Source of the DNA: Streptomyces fragilis | GTDB taxonomy: Bacteria; Actinomycetota; Actinomycetes; Streptomycetales; Streptomycetaceae | Length of the DNA: 64,000 bases | NCBI RefSeq assembly: GCF_003112515.1 | Contig: NZ_BEVZ01000003.1 | Coordinates: 434,001-498,000 of the forward strand | Reading direction: 5' to 3' | In this document: positions 54,497 to 64,000 of the stretch, in pieces | Numbering within the stretch: the first letter of the stretch is position 1 | How the letters are laid out: the number at the start of each line of letters is the position of its first letter | Notes under the pieces: generated by a model | Databases searched by the model: none | The model's input: the letters and a program-made list of their open reading frames with translations, nothing else | What the model was told of the DNA's origin: nothing | Translations under genes and position numbers: made by a program

Positions 54497-55581
54497 GACG
54501 CCACACCCCGCGGCTGACGAGCCTGCGGCGCAGCGCCGTCCCCGCCTTCCGCAAGGAGGGCAGGGCGGTCGCCCGCGCCGCGACGGAGGCCCGGGGGGCC
54601 CGCCCCCGACGCAGGGGCGCCCCGCCCAAGGTCGTCGCCCTGGGCGGCGGCATGGGCCTGTCCGCCTCGCTGGCGGCGCTGCGCAGGATCACCGGCGACC
54701 TGACCGCCGTGGTCACCGTCGCCGACGACGGCGGTTCCAGCGGCCGCCTGCGCCAGGAGCTGGGCGTCCTGCCGCCCGGCGACCTCCGCAAGGCGCTGGC
54801 CGCGCTCTGCGGCGACGACGACTGGGGCCAGACCTGGGCCCGCGTCATCCAGCACCGCTTCCAGACCGAGGGCGACCTGCACGGCCACGCCGTCGGCAAC
54901 CTGCTGATCGTGGCCCTGTGGGAACAGCTGGGCGACCACGTCCAGGCGCTGGACCTGGTGGGCCGGCTGCTCGGCGCGGACGGCCGGGTGCTGCCGATGT
55001 CCGCGGTGCCGCTGGAGCTGCAGGCCCTGGTGAAGGGCCACGACCCGACGCGCCCGGACGACGTGGACACCGTCCGGGGCCAGGCCACGGTGGCCCTCAC
55101 CCCCGGTGAGGTGCAGTCCGTCCACCTGGTGCCGCACGACCCGCCGGCCGTCCCGGAGGCCGTCGAGGCGGTGCTGGACGCCGACTGGGTGGTCCTCGGA
55201 CCGGGGTCCTGGTTCTCCTCGGTGATGCCGCACCTGCTGGTGCCCGAACTGCTCGACGCGCTCACCCGGACCCGCGCGCGCCGGGTGCTCTCGCTGAACC
55301 TCGCGCCGCAGCCCGGAGAAACCGAGGGCTTCTCCCCGCAGCGTCATGTGGAGGTTTTGGCACGACACGCCCCTAAACTCGCCCTGGACGTGGTGCTGGC
55401 CGACGAGGCCGCCGTACCCGACCGCGAAGCGCTCACCGCGGCCGCCAAGCGGGTCGGCGCGGCGGTCGAGCTGGCTCCCGTGGCCCGGACCGACGGAACC
55501 CCCCGGCACGATCCGGAGCTGCTGGCAGCCGCGTACGACCGTATTTTTCGGATGCATGGAAGGATCGGCCCATGGCGATGA
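54493..55581 (+). CDS. yvcK: YvcK-family gluconeogenesis / cell-wall factor
   Basis: A 362-residue member of the YvcK/CofD-like family, which binds UDP-sugars and supports growth on gluconeogenic carbon sources and cell-wall synthesis. Conserved: [67 protein letters not shown] and [22 protein letters not shown]. The ~40 basic residues at the N-terminus are an extension. The start overlaps the rapZ stop (ATGA), and the end overlaps whiA by ten bases. Confidence 0.95.
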   Translation: MRRHTPRLTSLRRSAVPAFRKEGRAVARAATEARGARPRRRGAPPKVVALGGGMGLSASLAALRRITGDLTAVVTVADDGGSSGRLRQELGVLPPGDLRKALAALCGDDDWGQTWARVIQHRFQTEGDLHGHAVGNLLIVALWEQLGDHVQALDLVGRLLGADGRVLPMSAVPLELQALVKGHDPTRPDDVDTVRGQATVALTPGEVQSVHLVPHDPPAVPEAVEAVLDADWVVLGPGSWFSSVMPHLLVPELLDALTRTRARRVLSLNLAPQPGETEGFSPQRHVEVLARHAPKLALDVVLADEAAVPDREALTAAAKRVGAAVELAPVARTDGTPRHDPELLAAAYDRIFRMHGRIGPWR

Positions 55582-56561
55582 CGCCGGCTGTGAAGGACGA
55601 GATCTCACGGCTTCCCGTCACCAGGACCTGCTGCAGAAAGGCGGAGGTCTCCGCCCTGCTGCGGTTCGCCGGCGGCCTGCACCTGGTCAGCGGGCGGATC
55701 GTGATCGAGGCCGAGCTGGACACCGCCATGGCGGCCCGGCGCCTCAAGCGCGACATCCTGGAGATCTTCGGCCACAGCTCCGAGCTGATCGTCATGGCGC
55801 CCGGCGGCCTGCGCCGCGGCTCCCGGTTCGTGGTGCGGGTGGTCGCGGGCGGTGACCAGCTGGCGCGGCAGACCGGCCTGGTCGACGGCCGCGGCCGCCC
55901 GATCCGCGGCCTGCCGCCGCAGGTCGTCTCCGGCGCCACCTGCGACGCCGAGGCCGCCTGGCGCGGGGCCTTCCTGGCGCACGGTTCGCTGACCGAGCCA
56001 GGCCGCTCCTCCTCGCTGGAGGTGACCTGCCCCGGCCCCGAGGCGGCCCTCGCCCTGGTCGGCGCGGCCCGCCGGCTGTCCATCGCCGCCAAGGCCCGCG
56101 AGGTGCGCGGCGTGGACCGCGTCGTCGTCCGTGACGGTGACGCCATCGGCGCGCTGCTGACCCGGCTCGGGGCGCACGAGTCGGTGCTCGCCTGGGAGGA
56201 GCGGCGGATGCGCCGCGAGGTCCGGGCCACCGCCAACCGGCTGGCCAACTTCGACGATGCCAACCTGCGCCGCTCGGCGCGCGCCGCGGTGGCCGCCGGC
56301 GCCCGCGTGCAGCGCGCGCTGGAGATCCTGGCCGACGAGGTTCCCGAGCACCTCGCGGCGGCCGGCCGGCTGCGGATGGAGCACAAGCAGGCCTCCCTGG
56401 AGGAGCTGGGCGCGCTCGCCGACCCGCCGCTCACCAAGGACGCGGTGGCCGGCCGGATCCGGCGCCTGCTCGCCATGGCGGACAAGCGTGCCTCCGACCT
56501 CGGAATCCCTGGTACCGAGGCGGGGCTGTCCGAAGAACTGGCGGACAACCTCGCTGGTTGA
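55572..56561 (+). CDS. whiA: Sporulation regulator WhiA
   Basis: Transcription factor needed, with WhiB, for aerial hyphae to stop growing and form sporulation septa. 329 residues. The N-terminal two-thirds is a homing-endonuclease-like fold without nuclease function ([44 protein letters not shown]). The C-terminal third is the DNA-binding helix-turn-helix ([30 protein letters not shown]). The overlap with yvcK implies translational coupling. A strong terminator follows. Confidence 0.97.
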   Translation: MAMTPAVKDEISRLPVTRTCCRKAEVSALLRFAGGLHLVSGRIVIEAELDTAMAARRLKRDILEIFGHSSELIVMAPGGLRRGSRFVVRVVAGGDQLARQTGLVDGRGRPIRGLPPQVVSGATCDAEAAWRGAFLAHGSLTEPGRSSSLEVTCPGPEAALALVGAARRLSIAAKAREVRGVDRVVVRDGDAIGALLTRLGAHESVLAWEERRMRREVRATANRLANFDDANLRRSARAAVAAGARVQRALEILADEVPEHLAAAGRLRMEHKQASLEELGALADPPLTKDAVAGRIRRLLAMADKRASDLGIPGTEAGLSEELADNLAG

Positions 56562-56580
56562 CACATATTCAAAGGGCCGT

Positions 56581-56611
56581 ACGGGGGCGCGGAATCGGAC
56601 CGCGCCCCCGT
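56581..56611 (+). terminator. whiA terminator
   Basis: ACGGGGGCGCGG (56581-56592) and CCGCGCCCCCGT (56600-56611) are perfect 12-base arms around a seven-base loop, 20 bases after the whiA stop. It ends the uvrC-rapZ-yvcK-whiA run. Confidence 0.9.
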
Positions 56612-56670
56612 CGTCATGTGTGCGCGAGGGTGCACGTAAGAGCATGTTCCGTCCGGCTACCGACGGGTAA

Positions 56671-57819
<1,149 letters not shown>

Positions 57820-57854
57820 GCTTCGAGCCACAACGCACAGATCCACCGATGTGA

Positions 57855-57900
57855 GAGCAGGGCTTGGGCGGCGCAGCGAGGCGCCGTCCGGGCCCTGCTC
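57855..57900 (+). terminator. Hairpin between gap and pgk
   Basis: GAGCAGGGC (57855-57863) pairs with GCCCTGCTC (57892-57900), with an inner CGGCGC/GCGCCG pair. It may end part of the gap transcript, reducing pgk expression, or protect mRNA ends. The pgk start is 52 bases on. Confidence 0.65.
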
Positions 57901-57951
57901 CATGTCTGAATAAGCTCAGTCGAGTCAGCTCAGTCACCGAGGAGTCCCTGA

Positions 57952-59163
57952 ATGAAGACGATCGACGAACTGCTCGCCGAGGGAGTGGACGGCAGGCGCG
58001 TATTCGTCCGCGCCGACCTCAACGTGCCGCTCGCCGAGGGCCGGATCACCGACGACGGGCGCATCCGGGCCGTCCTGCCGACCGTGAAGGCGCTCGCCGA
58101 GGCCGGCGCCAAGGTGGTCGTCGCCTCGCACCTGGGCCGCCCCAAGGGCGCCCCGGACCCCGCCTTCACCCTGCGGCCCGCCGCCGACCGCCTGGGCGAA
58201 CTGCTCGGCGCCCCGGTGGCCTTCGCCGAGGACACCGTCGGCCCCTCGGCCCAGGAGACCGTGAACGGGCTCGGGGCGGGTCAGGTCGCCGTCATCGAGA
58301 ACCTGCGCTTCAACGCGGGCGAGACCTCCAAGGACGACGCCGAGCGCGGCGGGTTCGCCGACAGCCTCGCCGCCCTCGCGGACGTCTACGTCGGCGACGG
58401 CTTCGGCGCGGTGCACCGCAAGCACGCCTCGGTGTACGACCTGCCGGCCCGCCTGCCGCACTACGCCGGCTACCTGATCGCCGCCGAGGTCGAGGTCCTC
58501 AAGAAGCTCACCGACGACGTCGCCCGCCCCTACGCGGTGGTCCTCGGCGGCGCCAAGGTCTCCGACAAGCTCGCCGTGATCGACCGGCTGCTGGGCAAGG
58601 CCGACCGCATCCTGATCGGCGGCGGCATGGCCTTCACCTTCCTCAAGGCCAAGGGTTACGAGGTCGGCACCTCCCTCCTGCAGGAGGACCAGCTCGGCAC
58701 CGTCACCGAGTACATGGAGCGCGCCGAGAAGAGCGGCGTGGAGATCGTCCTGCCGGTCGACGCCCTCGTCACCCCGCAGTTCCCGGACCTGAGGACCAAG
58801 GCTCCGGCGAACCCCGACACCGTCGATGCCGACGCGATGCCGGCCGACCAGGCGGGCATGGACATCGGACCGCGCAGCGGCGAGCTCTACGCCGAGAAGC
58901 TCGCCGACGCCGCGACCGTGTTCTGGAACGGCCCCATGGGCGTCTTCGAGCACCCCGACTTCGCCCAGGGCACCCGCGCCGTCGCGCAGGCGCTCACCGA
59001 GTCCAAGGGCTTCACCGTGGTGGGCGGCGGAGACTCCGCCGCGGCGGTCCGTACGCTTGGCTTCGACGAGAACGCTTTCGGCCACATCTCGACCGGCGGC
59101 GGCGCCTCCCTCGAATACCTCGAGGGCAAGACGCTCCCCGGCCTCGCCGCACTGGAGGACTGA
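57952..59163 (+). CDS. pgk: Phosphoglycerate kinase
   Basis: Makes ATP and 3-phosphoglycerate from 1,3-bisphosphoglycerate. 403 residues from the ATG at 57952 (GAGGAG ten bases upstream). [43 protein letters not shown] and the ATP-site [14 protein letters not shown] are all intact; the hinge and C-terminal [21 protein letters not shown] are typical. tpiA begins four bases after its stop. Confidence 0.98.
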   Translation: MKTIDELLAEGVDGRRVFVRADLNVPLAEGRITDDGRIRAVLPTVKALAEAGAKVVVASHLGRPKGAPDPAFTLRPAADRLGELLGAPVAFAEDTVGPSAQETVNGLGAGQVAVIENLRFNAGETSKDDAERGGFADSLAALADVYVGDGFGAVHRKHASVYDLPARLPHYAGYLIAAEVEVLKKLTDDVARPYAVVLGGAKVSDKLAVIDRLLGKADRILIGGGMAFTFLKAKGYEVGTSLLQEDQLGTVTEYMERAEKSGVEIVLPVDALVTPQFPDLRTKAPANPDTVDADAMPADQAGMDIGPRSGELYAEKLADAATVFWNGPMGVFEHPDFAQGTRAVAQALTESKGFTVVGGGDSAAAVRTLGFDENAFGHISTGGGASLEYLEGKTLPGLAALED

Positions 59164-59167
59164 CCCG

Positions 59168-59944
59168 ATGACCACCCGTACGCCGCTGATGGCGGGCAAC
59201 TGGAAGATGAACCTCAACCACCTCGAGGCCATCGCCCACGTCCAGAAGCTCGCCTTCGCCCTGGCGGAGAAGGACTACGAGGCCGTCGAGGTCGCCGTGC
59301 TGCCGCCCTTCACGGACCTGCGGTCCGTGCAGACGCTGGTCGACGGCGACAAGCTCAAGGTCAAGTACGGCGCGCAGGACATCTCCGCGCACGACTCCGG
59401 CGCCTACACCGGTGAGATCTCCGGCGCGATGCTGGCCAAGCTGAAGTGCTCCTTCGTGGCCGTCGGCCACTCCGAGCGCCGCCAGTACCACGCCGAGACC
59501 GACGAGATCGTCAACGCCAAGGTCAAGGCCGCCTTCAAGCACGAGCTGACGCCGATCCTGTGCGTGGGCGAGGAGCTCGAGGTGCGTCAGGCCGGCCGTC
59601 ACGTCGAGCACACGCTCGCCCAGGTCGAGGGCGGCCTCAAGGACGTCCCGGCCGAGCAGGCCGAGACCGTCGTGGTCGCCTACGAGCCGGTCTGGGCGAT
59701 CGGCACCGGTCAGGTCTGCGGCGCCGACGACGCACAGGAGGTCTGCGGGGCGATCCGGGGCAAGCTCGCCGAGCTGTACTCCCAGGACGTCGCCGACAAG
59801 ATCCGCATCCAGTACGGCGGCTCGGTGAAGTCGGGCAACGTCGCCGAGATCATGTCCAAGCCGGACATCGACGGCGCGCTGATCGGCGGCGCCTCGCTGG
59901 ACGTGGACGAGTTCGTGAAGATCGTCCGGTTCCGCGACCAGTGA
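59168..59944 (+). CDS. tpiA: Triosephosphate isomerase
   Basis: Interconverts dihydroxyacetone phosphate and glyceraldehyde 3-phosphate. 258 residues. AGNWKMN (catalytic Lys), [14 protein letters not shown] (catalytic His), [11 protein letters not shown] (catalytic Glu) and [19 protein letters not shown] (phosphate loop) are intact. It starts four bases after pgk, so the two are coupled, and secG follows after 171 bases. Confidence 0.98.
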   Translation: MTTRTPLMAGNWKMNLNHLEAIAHVQKLAFALAEKDYEAVEVAVLPPFTDLRSVQTLVDGDKLKVKYGAQDISAHDSGAYTGEISGAMLAKLKCSFVAVGHSERRQYHAETDEIVNAKVKAAFKHELTPILCVGEELEVRQAGRHVEHTLAQVEGGLKDVPAEQAETVVVAYEPVWAIGTGQVCGADDAQEVCGAIRGKLAELYSQDVADKIRIQYGGSVKSGNVAEIMSKPDIDGALIGGASLDVDEFVKIVRFRDQ

Positions 59945-60115
59945 CCGGCCGTGACCGGTGGGTGATGCCGACCGGTAGCGAGTAGGCGGCGGAGACGATC
60001 CGTCGTACTCTTGCGGGGTCCGGTGTCCTGACCAGCGTGCCGCCTGCGGCGGGCGAGGTCGCCAGGGGCGCCGGGCCCGCGTCGTCCATCCGATTCCGAG
60101 GAAGTTGGTCCAGCC

Positions 60116-60361
60116 GTGGTTATGGGGTTCCAGATCGCCCTGATCGTCTTCAGCTTGCTGCTGATGCTGCTGGTGCTGATGCACAAGGGCAAGGGCGGCG
60201 GCCTCTCCGACATGTTCGGTGGCGGTATGCAGTCCTCGGTCGGCGGTTCGTCCGTCGCCGAGCGCAACCTGGACCGCATCACCGTGGTCGTCGGCGTCCT
60301 GTGGTTCGTCTGCATCGTGGTCCTCGCCATCATCACGAAGTCGCCCTCCGTCGGCGGCTGA
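60116..60361 (+). CDS. secG: Protein translocase subunit SecG
   Basis: Small accessory subunit of the SecYEG channel; 81 residues, normal for actinobacteria. Two hydrophobic segments (residues ~5-22 and ~55-74) flank the conserved loop HKGKGGGLSDMFGGG and VGGSSVAERNLDR. The GTG at 60116 lies after AGGAAG. The tpiA-secG order is conserved in actinobacteria. Confidence 0.96.
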   Translation: MVMGFQIALIVFSLLLMLLVLMHKGKGGGLSDMFGGGMQSSVGGSSVAERNLDRITVVVGVLWFVCIVVLAIITKSPSVGG

Positions 60362-60443
60362 CCGGAAACCGACGCCGATCGACCGTCGTCGGCCGAAAGG
60401 CGAAGGGCGGCGGCCCACGATCGCGATCCACTCCCCGCGCACG

Positions 60444-60488
60444 GCCCCATGACGGGTGCGCCTCCCCGGAGGCCGCCTATCATGGGGC
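60444..60488 (+). terminator. Hairpin after secG
   Basis: GCCCCATGA (60444-60452) and TCATGGGGC (60480-60488) are perfect nine-base arms with an inner CCTCC/GGAGG pair, about 80 bases after the secG stop. Probable terminator before the separate rbpA-like promoter. Confidence 0.65.
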
Positions 60489-60521
60489 CTGCGTCCGTTC
60501 GGGGGCCCGCAACTCCCGCCA

Positions 60522-60550
60522 CTGGACGCGCGTTGGGCCTTACGTAGACT
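60522..60550 (+). promoter_or_regulatory. Possible promoter of the RbpA-family gene
   Basis: CTGGAC (60522-60527) and TAGACT (60545-60550) are separated by 17 bases. Transcription would start near 60557, about 75 bases before the start codon. Confidence 0.45.
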
Positions 60551-60630
60551 GACCGGGCCTACTGAGGGCGCTCGCGGCGAAGCGCTGCGCCGAGAAGCTT
60601 CGCGGCACCATCACGCAGGGAGTTACGACC

Positions 60631-60966
60631 GTGGCAAGTGGCAACGCGATCCGAGGAAGTCGGGTCGGGGCGGGGCCGATGGGCGAGGCCGAGCGCGGCG
60701 AGTCCGCGCCGCGGCTGCGCGTCTCCTTCTGGTGCTCCAACGGGCACGAGACCCAGCCGAGTTTCGCGAGTGACGCGCAGGTCCCCGACCACTGGGACTG
60801 CCCGCGCTGCGGCTTCCCGGCGGGGCAGGACCGGGACAACCCGCCGGACCCGCCCCGCACCGAGCCGTACAAGACCCACCTCGCCTACGTGCGGGAGCGG
60901 CGCAGCGACGCCGACGGCGAGGCGATCCTCGCCGAGGCGCTCGCCAAGCTCCGCGGCGAGATCTGA
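60631..60966 (+). CDS. RbpA-family RNA polymerase-binding protein
   Basis: A 111-residue protein of the RbpA family, actinobacterial factors that bind RNA polymerase and the principal sigma factor. It has the central zinc-ribbon-like core WCSNGHETQPSFASDAQVPDHWDCPRCG, seen as a Cys-containing first strand and the CPRCG knuckle, and the C-terminal sigma-interacting helix YKTHLAYVRERRSDADGEAILAEALAKLR. The GTG at 60631 follows GGGAG. This genome is expected to have another, better known rbpA elsewhere; this is the paralogue found beside secG in Streptomyces. Confidence 0.88.
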   Translation: MASGNAIRGSRVGAGPMGEAERGESAPRLRVSFWCSNGHETQPSFASDAQVPDHWDCPRCGFPAGQDRDNPPDPPRTEPYKTHLAYVRERRSDADGEAILAEALAKLRGEI

Positions 60967-61072
60967 TTCGCCGTCAACGGCCGGACGCCGAACGGGTGTC
61001 CGGCCGTTCCGTCATGCCCGCGCGGCCCCCGGGCGCGGCGGCCCGCCGGCGTAGCCGCCCGGAATTTCGGCC

Positions 61073-61081
61073 TGTGGACAA
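61073..61081 (-). promoter_or_regulatory. DnaA-box match upstream of pgi
   Basis: The minus strand reads TTGTCCACA, identical to the perfect match upstream of polA, with the same two flanking bases (plus strand CCTGTGGACAA in both). It lies about 110 bases before pgi in a 220-base intergenic region. Confidence 0.45.
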
Positions 61082-61187
61082 ACGCGCCATGTCGGGACTG
61101 ATCAACTAGGTTGGCAGGGGCCGCTGCACGGGTACGCGGCCCGCACACCTTGCAGGCATGTCGCAGGCACGAAAGAGGGCAGAGTCG

Positions 61188-62840
61188 ATGAACGCAGAGA
61201 GCCGTCCGAGGCTCAACCGGCTGCCGGAGTGGAACGCTCTGGCCAAGCACCGCGAGGCGCTCGGCGAGGTGCGGCTGCGCGAGCTGTTCGACGCGGAGCC
61301 CGGCCGCGGGTCGGCGTACACCCTGCGGGTGGGCGACCTGCACATCGACTACTCCAAGCACCTCGTCACCGACGAGACGCTGCGCCTGCTGCGCGACCTG
61401 GCCGCGGCCCGCGACGTCTTCGGCCTGCGGGACGCCATGTTCCGCGGCGAGAAGATCAACATCACCGAGGACCGGGCGGTCCTGCACACCGCGCTCCGCG
61501 CCCCCCGGGACGCCTCCGTCGAGGTGGACGGCGCCAACGTGGTCCCCGCGGTGCACACCGTCCTGGAGAAGATGGCCGGCTTCGCCGACCGGGTCCGCTC
61601 CGGCGGCTGGACCGGGCACACCGGCCGGCGCATCCGCAACGTGGTGAACATCGGCATCGGCGGCTCCGACCTCGGCCCGGCGATGGCCTACGAGGTGCTG
61701 CGCTCCTACACCGACCGCTCGCTCACCTTCCGGTTCGTCTCCAACGTCGACGGCGCCGACCTGCACGAGGCGCTGCAGGACCTGGACGCCGAGGAGACGC
61801 TGTTCATCGTCGCCTCCAAGACCTTCACCACCATCGAGACGGTCACCAACGCCACCTCCGCGCGGACCTGGCTGCTGGAGCGGCTGGGAGCCGGCCAGGA
61901 GGCGGTGGCCAAGCACTTCGTGGCGCTGTCCACCAACGCCGGCAAGGTCTCCGAGTTCGGCATCGACACCGAGAACATGTTCGCGTTCTGGGACTGGGTC
62001 GGCGGCCGCTACTCCTACGACTCGGCGATCGGGCTCTCCCTGATGATCGCCATCGGCCCGGACCGCTTCCGCGAGATGCTCGAGGGCTTCCACCTGGTCG
62101 ACGAGCACTTCCGCACCGCCCCGCCGGAGGAGAACGCGCCGCTGCTGCTGGGCCTGCTGGGCATCTGGTACAACAACTTCCACGACGCCCAGTCGCACGC
62201 GGTCCTGCCCTACAGCCACTACCTGTCGAAGTTCACGGCCTACCTGCAGCAGCTGGACATGGAGTCCAACGGCAAGTACGTGGCCCGCGACGGGCGGCCG
62301 GTGGAGTGGCAGACCGGGCCGGTGGTCTGGGGCACGCCCGGCACCAACGGGCAGCACGCGTACTACCAGTTGATCCACCAGGGCACCAAGCTGATCCCCG
62401 CCGACTTCATCGGCTTCGCCCGCCCGGTGGACGGGCTGAGCGCCGAACTCGAGGCGCAGCACGACCTGTTGATGGCCAACTTCTTCGCCCAGACGCAGGC
62501 GCTGGCCTTCGGCAAGACGCCGGAGGAGGTCCGCGCGGAGGGGGTCGCCGAGGAACTGGTGCCGCACCGCACGTTCCTGGGCAACCACCCGACGACCACC
62601 ATCCTGGCCGAGTCGCTCACGCCGTCGGTGCTGGGGCAGCTGGTCGCGCTCTACGAGCACAAGGTGTTCGTCCAGGGCGCGGTGTGGGACATCGACTCCT
62701 TCGACCAGTGGGGCGTCGAGCTCGGCAAGGTCCTCGCCAAGCGGGTGGAGCCGGCGCTCACGGAGGGGGCGGACGTGCCGGGGCTGGACGCCTCCACGAA
62801 GGCCCTGGTCGCCACGTACCGCGAGCTGCGGGGTCGCTGA
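61188..62840 (+). CDS. pgi: Glucose-6-phosphate isomerase
   Basis: Interconverts glucose 6-phosphate and fructose 6-phosphate. 550 residues from ATG 61188, nine bases after GAGG; an ATG ten codons upstream is possible but less well placed. [19 protein letters not shown], the [13 protein letters not shown] phosphate loop, [31 protein letters not shown] and the second signature [18 protein letters not shown] are all intact. It is convergent with pgl. Confidence 0.97.
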   Translation: MNAESRPRLNRLPEWNALAKHREALGEVRLRELFDAEPGRGSAYTLRVGDLHIDYSKHLVTDETLRLLRDLAAARDVFGLRDAMFRGEKINITEDRAVLHTALRAPRDASVEVDGANVVPAVHTVLEKMAGFADRVRSGGWTGHTGRRIRNVVNIGIGGSDLGPAMAYEVLRSYTDRSLTFRFVSNVDGADLHEALQDLDAEETLFIVASKTFTTIETVTNATSARTWLLERLGAGQEAVAKHFVALSTNAGKVSEFGIDTENMFAFWDWVGGRYSYDSAIGLSLMIAIGPDRFREMLEGFHLVDEHFRTAPPEENAPLLLGLLGIWYNNFHDAQSHAVLPYSHYLSKFTAYLQQLDMESNGKYVARDGRPVEWQTGPVVWGTPGTNGQHAYYQLIHQGTKLIPADFIGFARPVDGLSAELEAQHDLLMANFFAQTQALAFGKTPEEVRAEGVAEELVPHRTFLGNHPTTTILAESLTPSVLGQLVALYEHKVFVQGAVWDIDSFDQWGVELGKVLAKRVEPALTEGADVPGLDASTKALVATYRELRGR

Positions 62841-62852
62841 CCCTCGCCTCAC

Positions 62853-62898
62853 GCGGGGTGGGGGCCGGCCGCTGCGCGGGGCCGTTCCCCCACCCCGC
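62853..62898 (+). terminator. pgi terminator
   Basis: GCGGGGTGGGGG (62853-62864) and CCCCCACCCCGC (62887-62898) are perfect 12-base arms with an inner GGCC pairing, 12 bases after the pgi stop. Confidence 0.85.
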
Positions 62899-62970
62899 CC
62901 CTTCCCGTGAACCGGGGCTCCGCCCCGGACCCCGGGCCCCGCGCAGCGAACCGCCCCGTGCGTACGTGAG

Positions 62971-63097
62971 GCCTGCGCCACCCGTGCCGCCCCAGCGGCA
63001 CGATTGCCCGCAGGGTGAACCGGCCGGTTCGCCGCGGGAGCGTCGCCCACCCTGCGGGCGGCTGGGCCGCCCAGGGGCGGCACGGGCGGGCGCAGGC
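62971..63097. repeat. Nested inverted repeat element
   Basis: Outer arms at 62971-62993 and 63074-63097 pair over 23-24 bases with a one-base bulge (GTGCCGCCCC opposite GGGGCGGCAC is exact). Inside, GCCCGCAGGGTG (63006-63017) and CACCCTGCGGGC (63048-63059) are perfect, enclosing the palindrome AACCGGCCGGTT. The whole can fold into one long, two-stage structure. Confidence 0.8.
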
Positions 63098-63101
63098 ACA
63101 G

Positions 63102-63139
63102 CGAAGCCCCCGGCACCGACATCGGCACCGGGGGCTTCG
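63102..63139 (-). terminator. pgl terminator
   Basis: CGAAGCCCCCGG (63102-63113) and CCGGGGGCTTCG (63128-63139) are perfect 12-base arms with a 14-base loop, 12 bases beyond the pgl stop on the minus strand. Confidence 0.85.
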
Positions 63140-63151
63140 GCGGAGCCAGGG

Positions 63152-63907
63152 CTACAGCTTGGACGCCGCCGCAGCGTCGAGGAGCCAGAGCGTGCTCTCA
63201 CGCCCGTGGACCCCCGCCGCGGGGGCGTCGGCCGGGTCGACCCCGCCCCCCAGGACGGTGGACGCCGCCTCCGCCTTGTCCTCACCCGCCGCGAGGAGCC
63301 ACACCTGACGCGCCGCCCGGATCGCCGGCAGCGTCAGCGACACCCGCACCGGCGGCGGCTTCGGCGCCTCCCGCACGGCGACCACCGTGCGCTCCGTCTC
63401 CCGCACCCCGGGCAGCCCGGGGAAGAGGGAGGCGACGTGGGTGTCGGGGCCGACGCCCAGCATCAGCACGTCGAACTCCGGCACCGCCGCGCCGTCCCCG
63501 GCGGCCAGCGCCAGTTCCTGCGCGTAGGCGGCGGCCGCCGCCTCCACGTCGTCGCCGTGCGGCCCGTCGGAGGCCGGCATCGCGTGCACCCGGGTCGGGT
63601 CCACCGGAACGGCGTCCAGCAGCGCCCGGCGGGCCTGCGTGACGTTGCGCTCCGGGTCCCCGGCCGGCAGGTACCGCTCGTCGCCCCACCACAGGTCCAG
63701 GCGGGCCCAGTCCACGGCGTCCCGCGCGGGCGACTCGGCCAGCGCCGCCAGCAGCCCGTTGCCGTTGCGGCCGCCGGTCAGCACCACGGAGGCGTGCCCC
63801 CGTGCGGCCTGGGCGTCGGCCACGGCGGTGACCAGCCGCGCGGCGGCGGCCCGCGCCATCAGGTCCTTGTCGCGGTGGACCAGCAGCCGCGCCTCGCCCC
63901 CGCTCAC
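63152..63907 (-). CDS. pgl: 6-phosphogluconolactonase
   Basis: Second step of the oxidative pentose phosphate pathway. 251 residues from GTG 63907. SVVLTGGRNGNGLLAAL (phosphosugar-binding loop), LWWGDERYLPAGDPERNVTQAR, FDVLMLGVGPDTHVASLFPG with the catalytic His, and AARQVWLLAAGEDKAEA all fit the DevB/SOL type. One family Gly-rich GGxTP loop is altered to GGRNG. Its start overlaps the stop of opcA (GTGA), giving the conserved zwf-opcA-pgl order. Confidence 0.93.
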   Translation of the reverse strand: MSGGEARLLVHRDKDLMARAAAARLVTAVADAQAARGHASVVLTGGRNGNGLLAALAESPARDAVDWARLDLWWGDERYLPAGDPERNVTQARRALLDAVPVDPTRVHAMPASDGPHGDDVEAAAAAYAQELALAAGDGAAVPEFDVLMLGVGPDTHVASLFPGLPGVRETERTVVAVREAPKPPPVRVSLTLPAIRAARQVWLLAAGEDKAEAASTVLGGGVDPADAPAAGVHGRESTLWLLDAAAASKL

Positions 63908-64000
63908 TTGGCCGCCGCCCGCTTCACGGCGGGACCCCGCTTGGCGGTCCGCTTGGCGGGACCCTTCACGACGTCCTCCTCGGGCACCGGCACCGCCTCC
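63904..64000 (-). CDS. opcA: Glucose-6-phosphate dehydrogenase assembly protein OpcA (partial, C-terminal tail)
   Basis: Only the last 31 codons are in the window. They encode a Lys/Arg/Ala-rich tail (VPEEDVVKGPAKRTAKRG ... AAAK) ending in TGA at 63906-63904, which overlaps the pgl GTG by four bases. Identity rests mainly on gene order: opcA directly precedes pgl in actinobacterial pentose phosphate operons, and a basic tail is usual there. The body of the gene lies beyond 64000. Confidence 0.75.
   Translation of the reverse strand, partial: EAVPVPEEDVVKGPAKRTAKRGPAVKRAAAK

Larger units (their letters stand above)
62841..63151. other. Hairpin-rich gap between convergent pgi and pgl
   Basis: About 310 bases without a gene. 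It contains a pgi terminator (62853-62898), a Streptomyces-type GGGGCTCCGCCCCGGACCCC segment at 62916-62935, a nested inverted repeat (62971-63097) and a pgl terminator (63102-63139). Confidence 0.8.

Overview
The window is a stretch of chromosome from a very GC-rich, spore-forming actinomycete, almost certainly a Streptomyces. The evidence is extreme G/C in third codon positions, frequent GTG starts, whiA, XRE/DUF397 and DUF574 genes, and a gene order (opcA-pgl ... pgi, rbpA-like, secG, tpiA, pgk, gap, whiA, yvcK, rapZ, uvrC ... uvrA ... uvrB ... rpsA ... polA ... liv operon) that matches the conserved core of Streptomyces chromosomes. No prophage, insertion sequence, CRISPR array, rRNA or tRNA was recognised. 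Most content is housekeeping, with lineage-specific genes between the core blocks.

Layout. 1-4.5 kb (minus): branched-chain amino acid ABC importer livJ-livH-livM-livG, with livG cut by the window edge. 5-7.8 kb: a thioesterase and an FdhF/YdeP-type molybdopterin oxidoreductase. 8-10.8 kb: polA, with DnaA-box-like sites upstream. 11-18.2 kb: a DUF4184 membrane protein, a secreted lytic transglycosylase, the helicase HrpB and a methyltransferase. 18.3-22.3 kb: rpsA with a clear promoter and long leader, a PAC2 protein, coaE and a TPR protein. 22.3-29.3 kb: DUF6343, an S4 RNA-binding protein, a YfcC transporter, a family 5 uracil-DNA glycosylase, a RidA-GNAT fusion, a FUSC-like membrane protein and a DUF899 protein. 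29.4-34.3 kb: a Streptomyces regulatory cassette (HATPase, XRE-DUF5753, DUF397), two methyltransferases and a kinase-like protein without a P-loop. 34.4-39.3 kb: ogt, a secreted glycerophosphodiesterase, an MHYT sensor and uvrB. 39.5-45.6 kb: a tellurium-resistance-like island (TerD, a large TerD/coiled-coil/FtsK-like fusion, TerC, a ChaA/CAX antiporter) followed by aroQ. 45.6-54.5 kb: a metallo-hydrolase, uvrA, an AraC remnant, a PfkB sugar kinase, a Rieske lipoprotein, uvrC and rapZ. 54.5-64 kb: yvcK, whiA, gap, pgk, tpiA, secG, an RbpA-family gene, pgi, pgl and the tail of opcA.

How it works together. DNA repair is heavily represented (polA, uvrA, uvrB, uvrC, ogt, UDG). The right end holds glycolysis and the start of the pentose phosphate pathway beside the sporulation regulator whiA and the nucleotide-sugar regulators rapZ and yvcK. 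The most striking regulatory feature is a yybP-ykoY (manganese) riboswitch before terC. Its 3' P1 strand can instead pair with the terC Shine-Dalgarno, a simple translational on-switch. It lies between the TerD-family genes and the TerC/antiporter pair, suggesting a metal- or envelope-stress module whose least understood member is the TerD/FtsK-like fusion.
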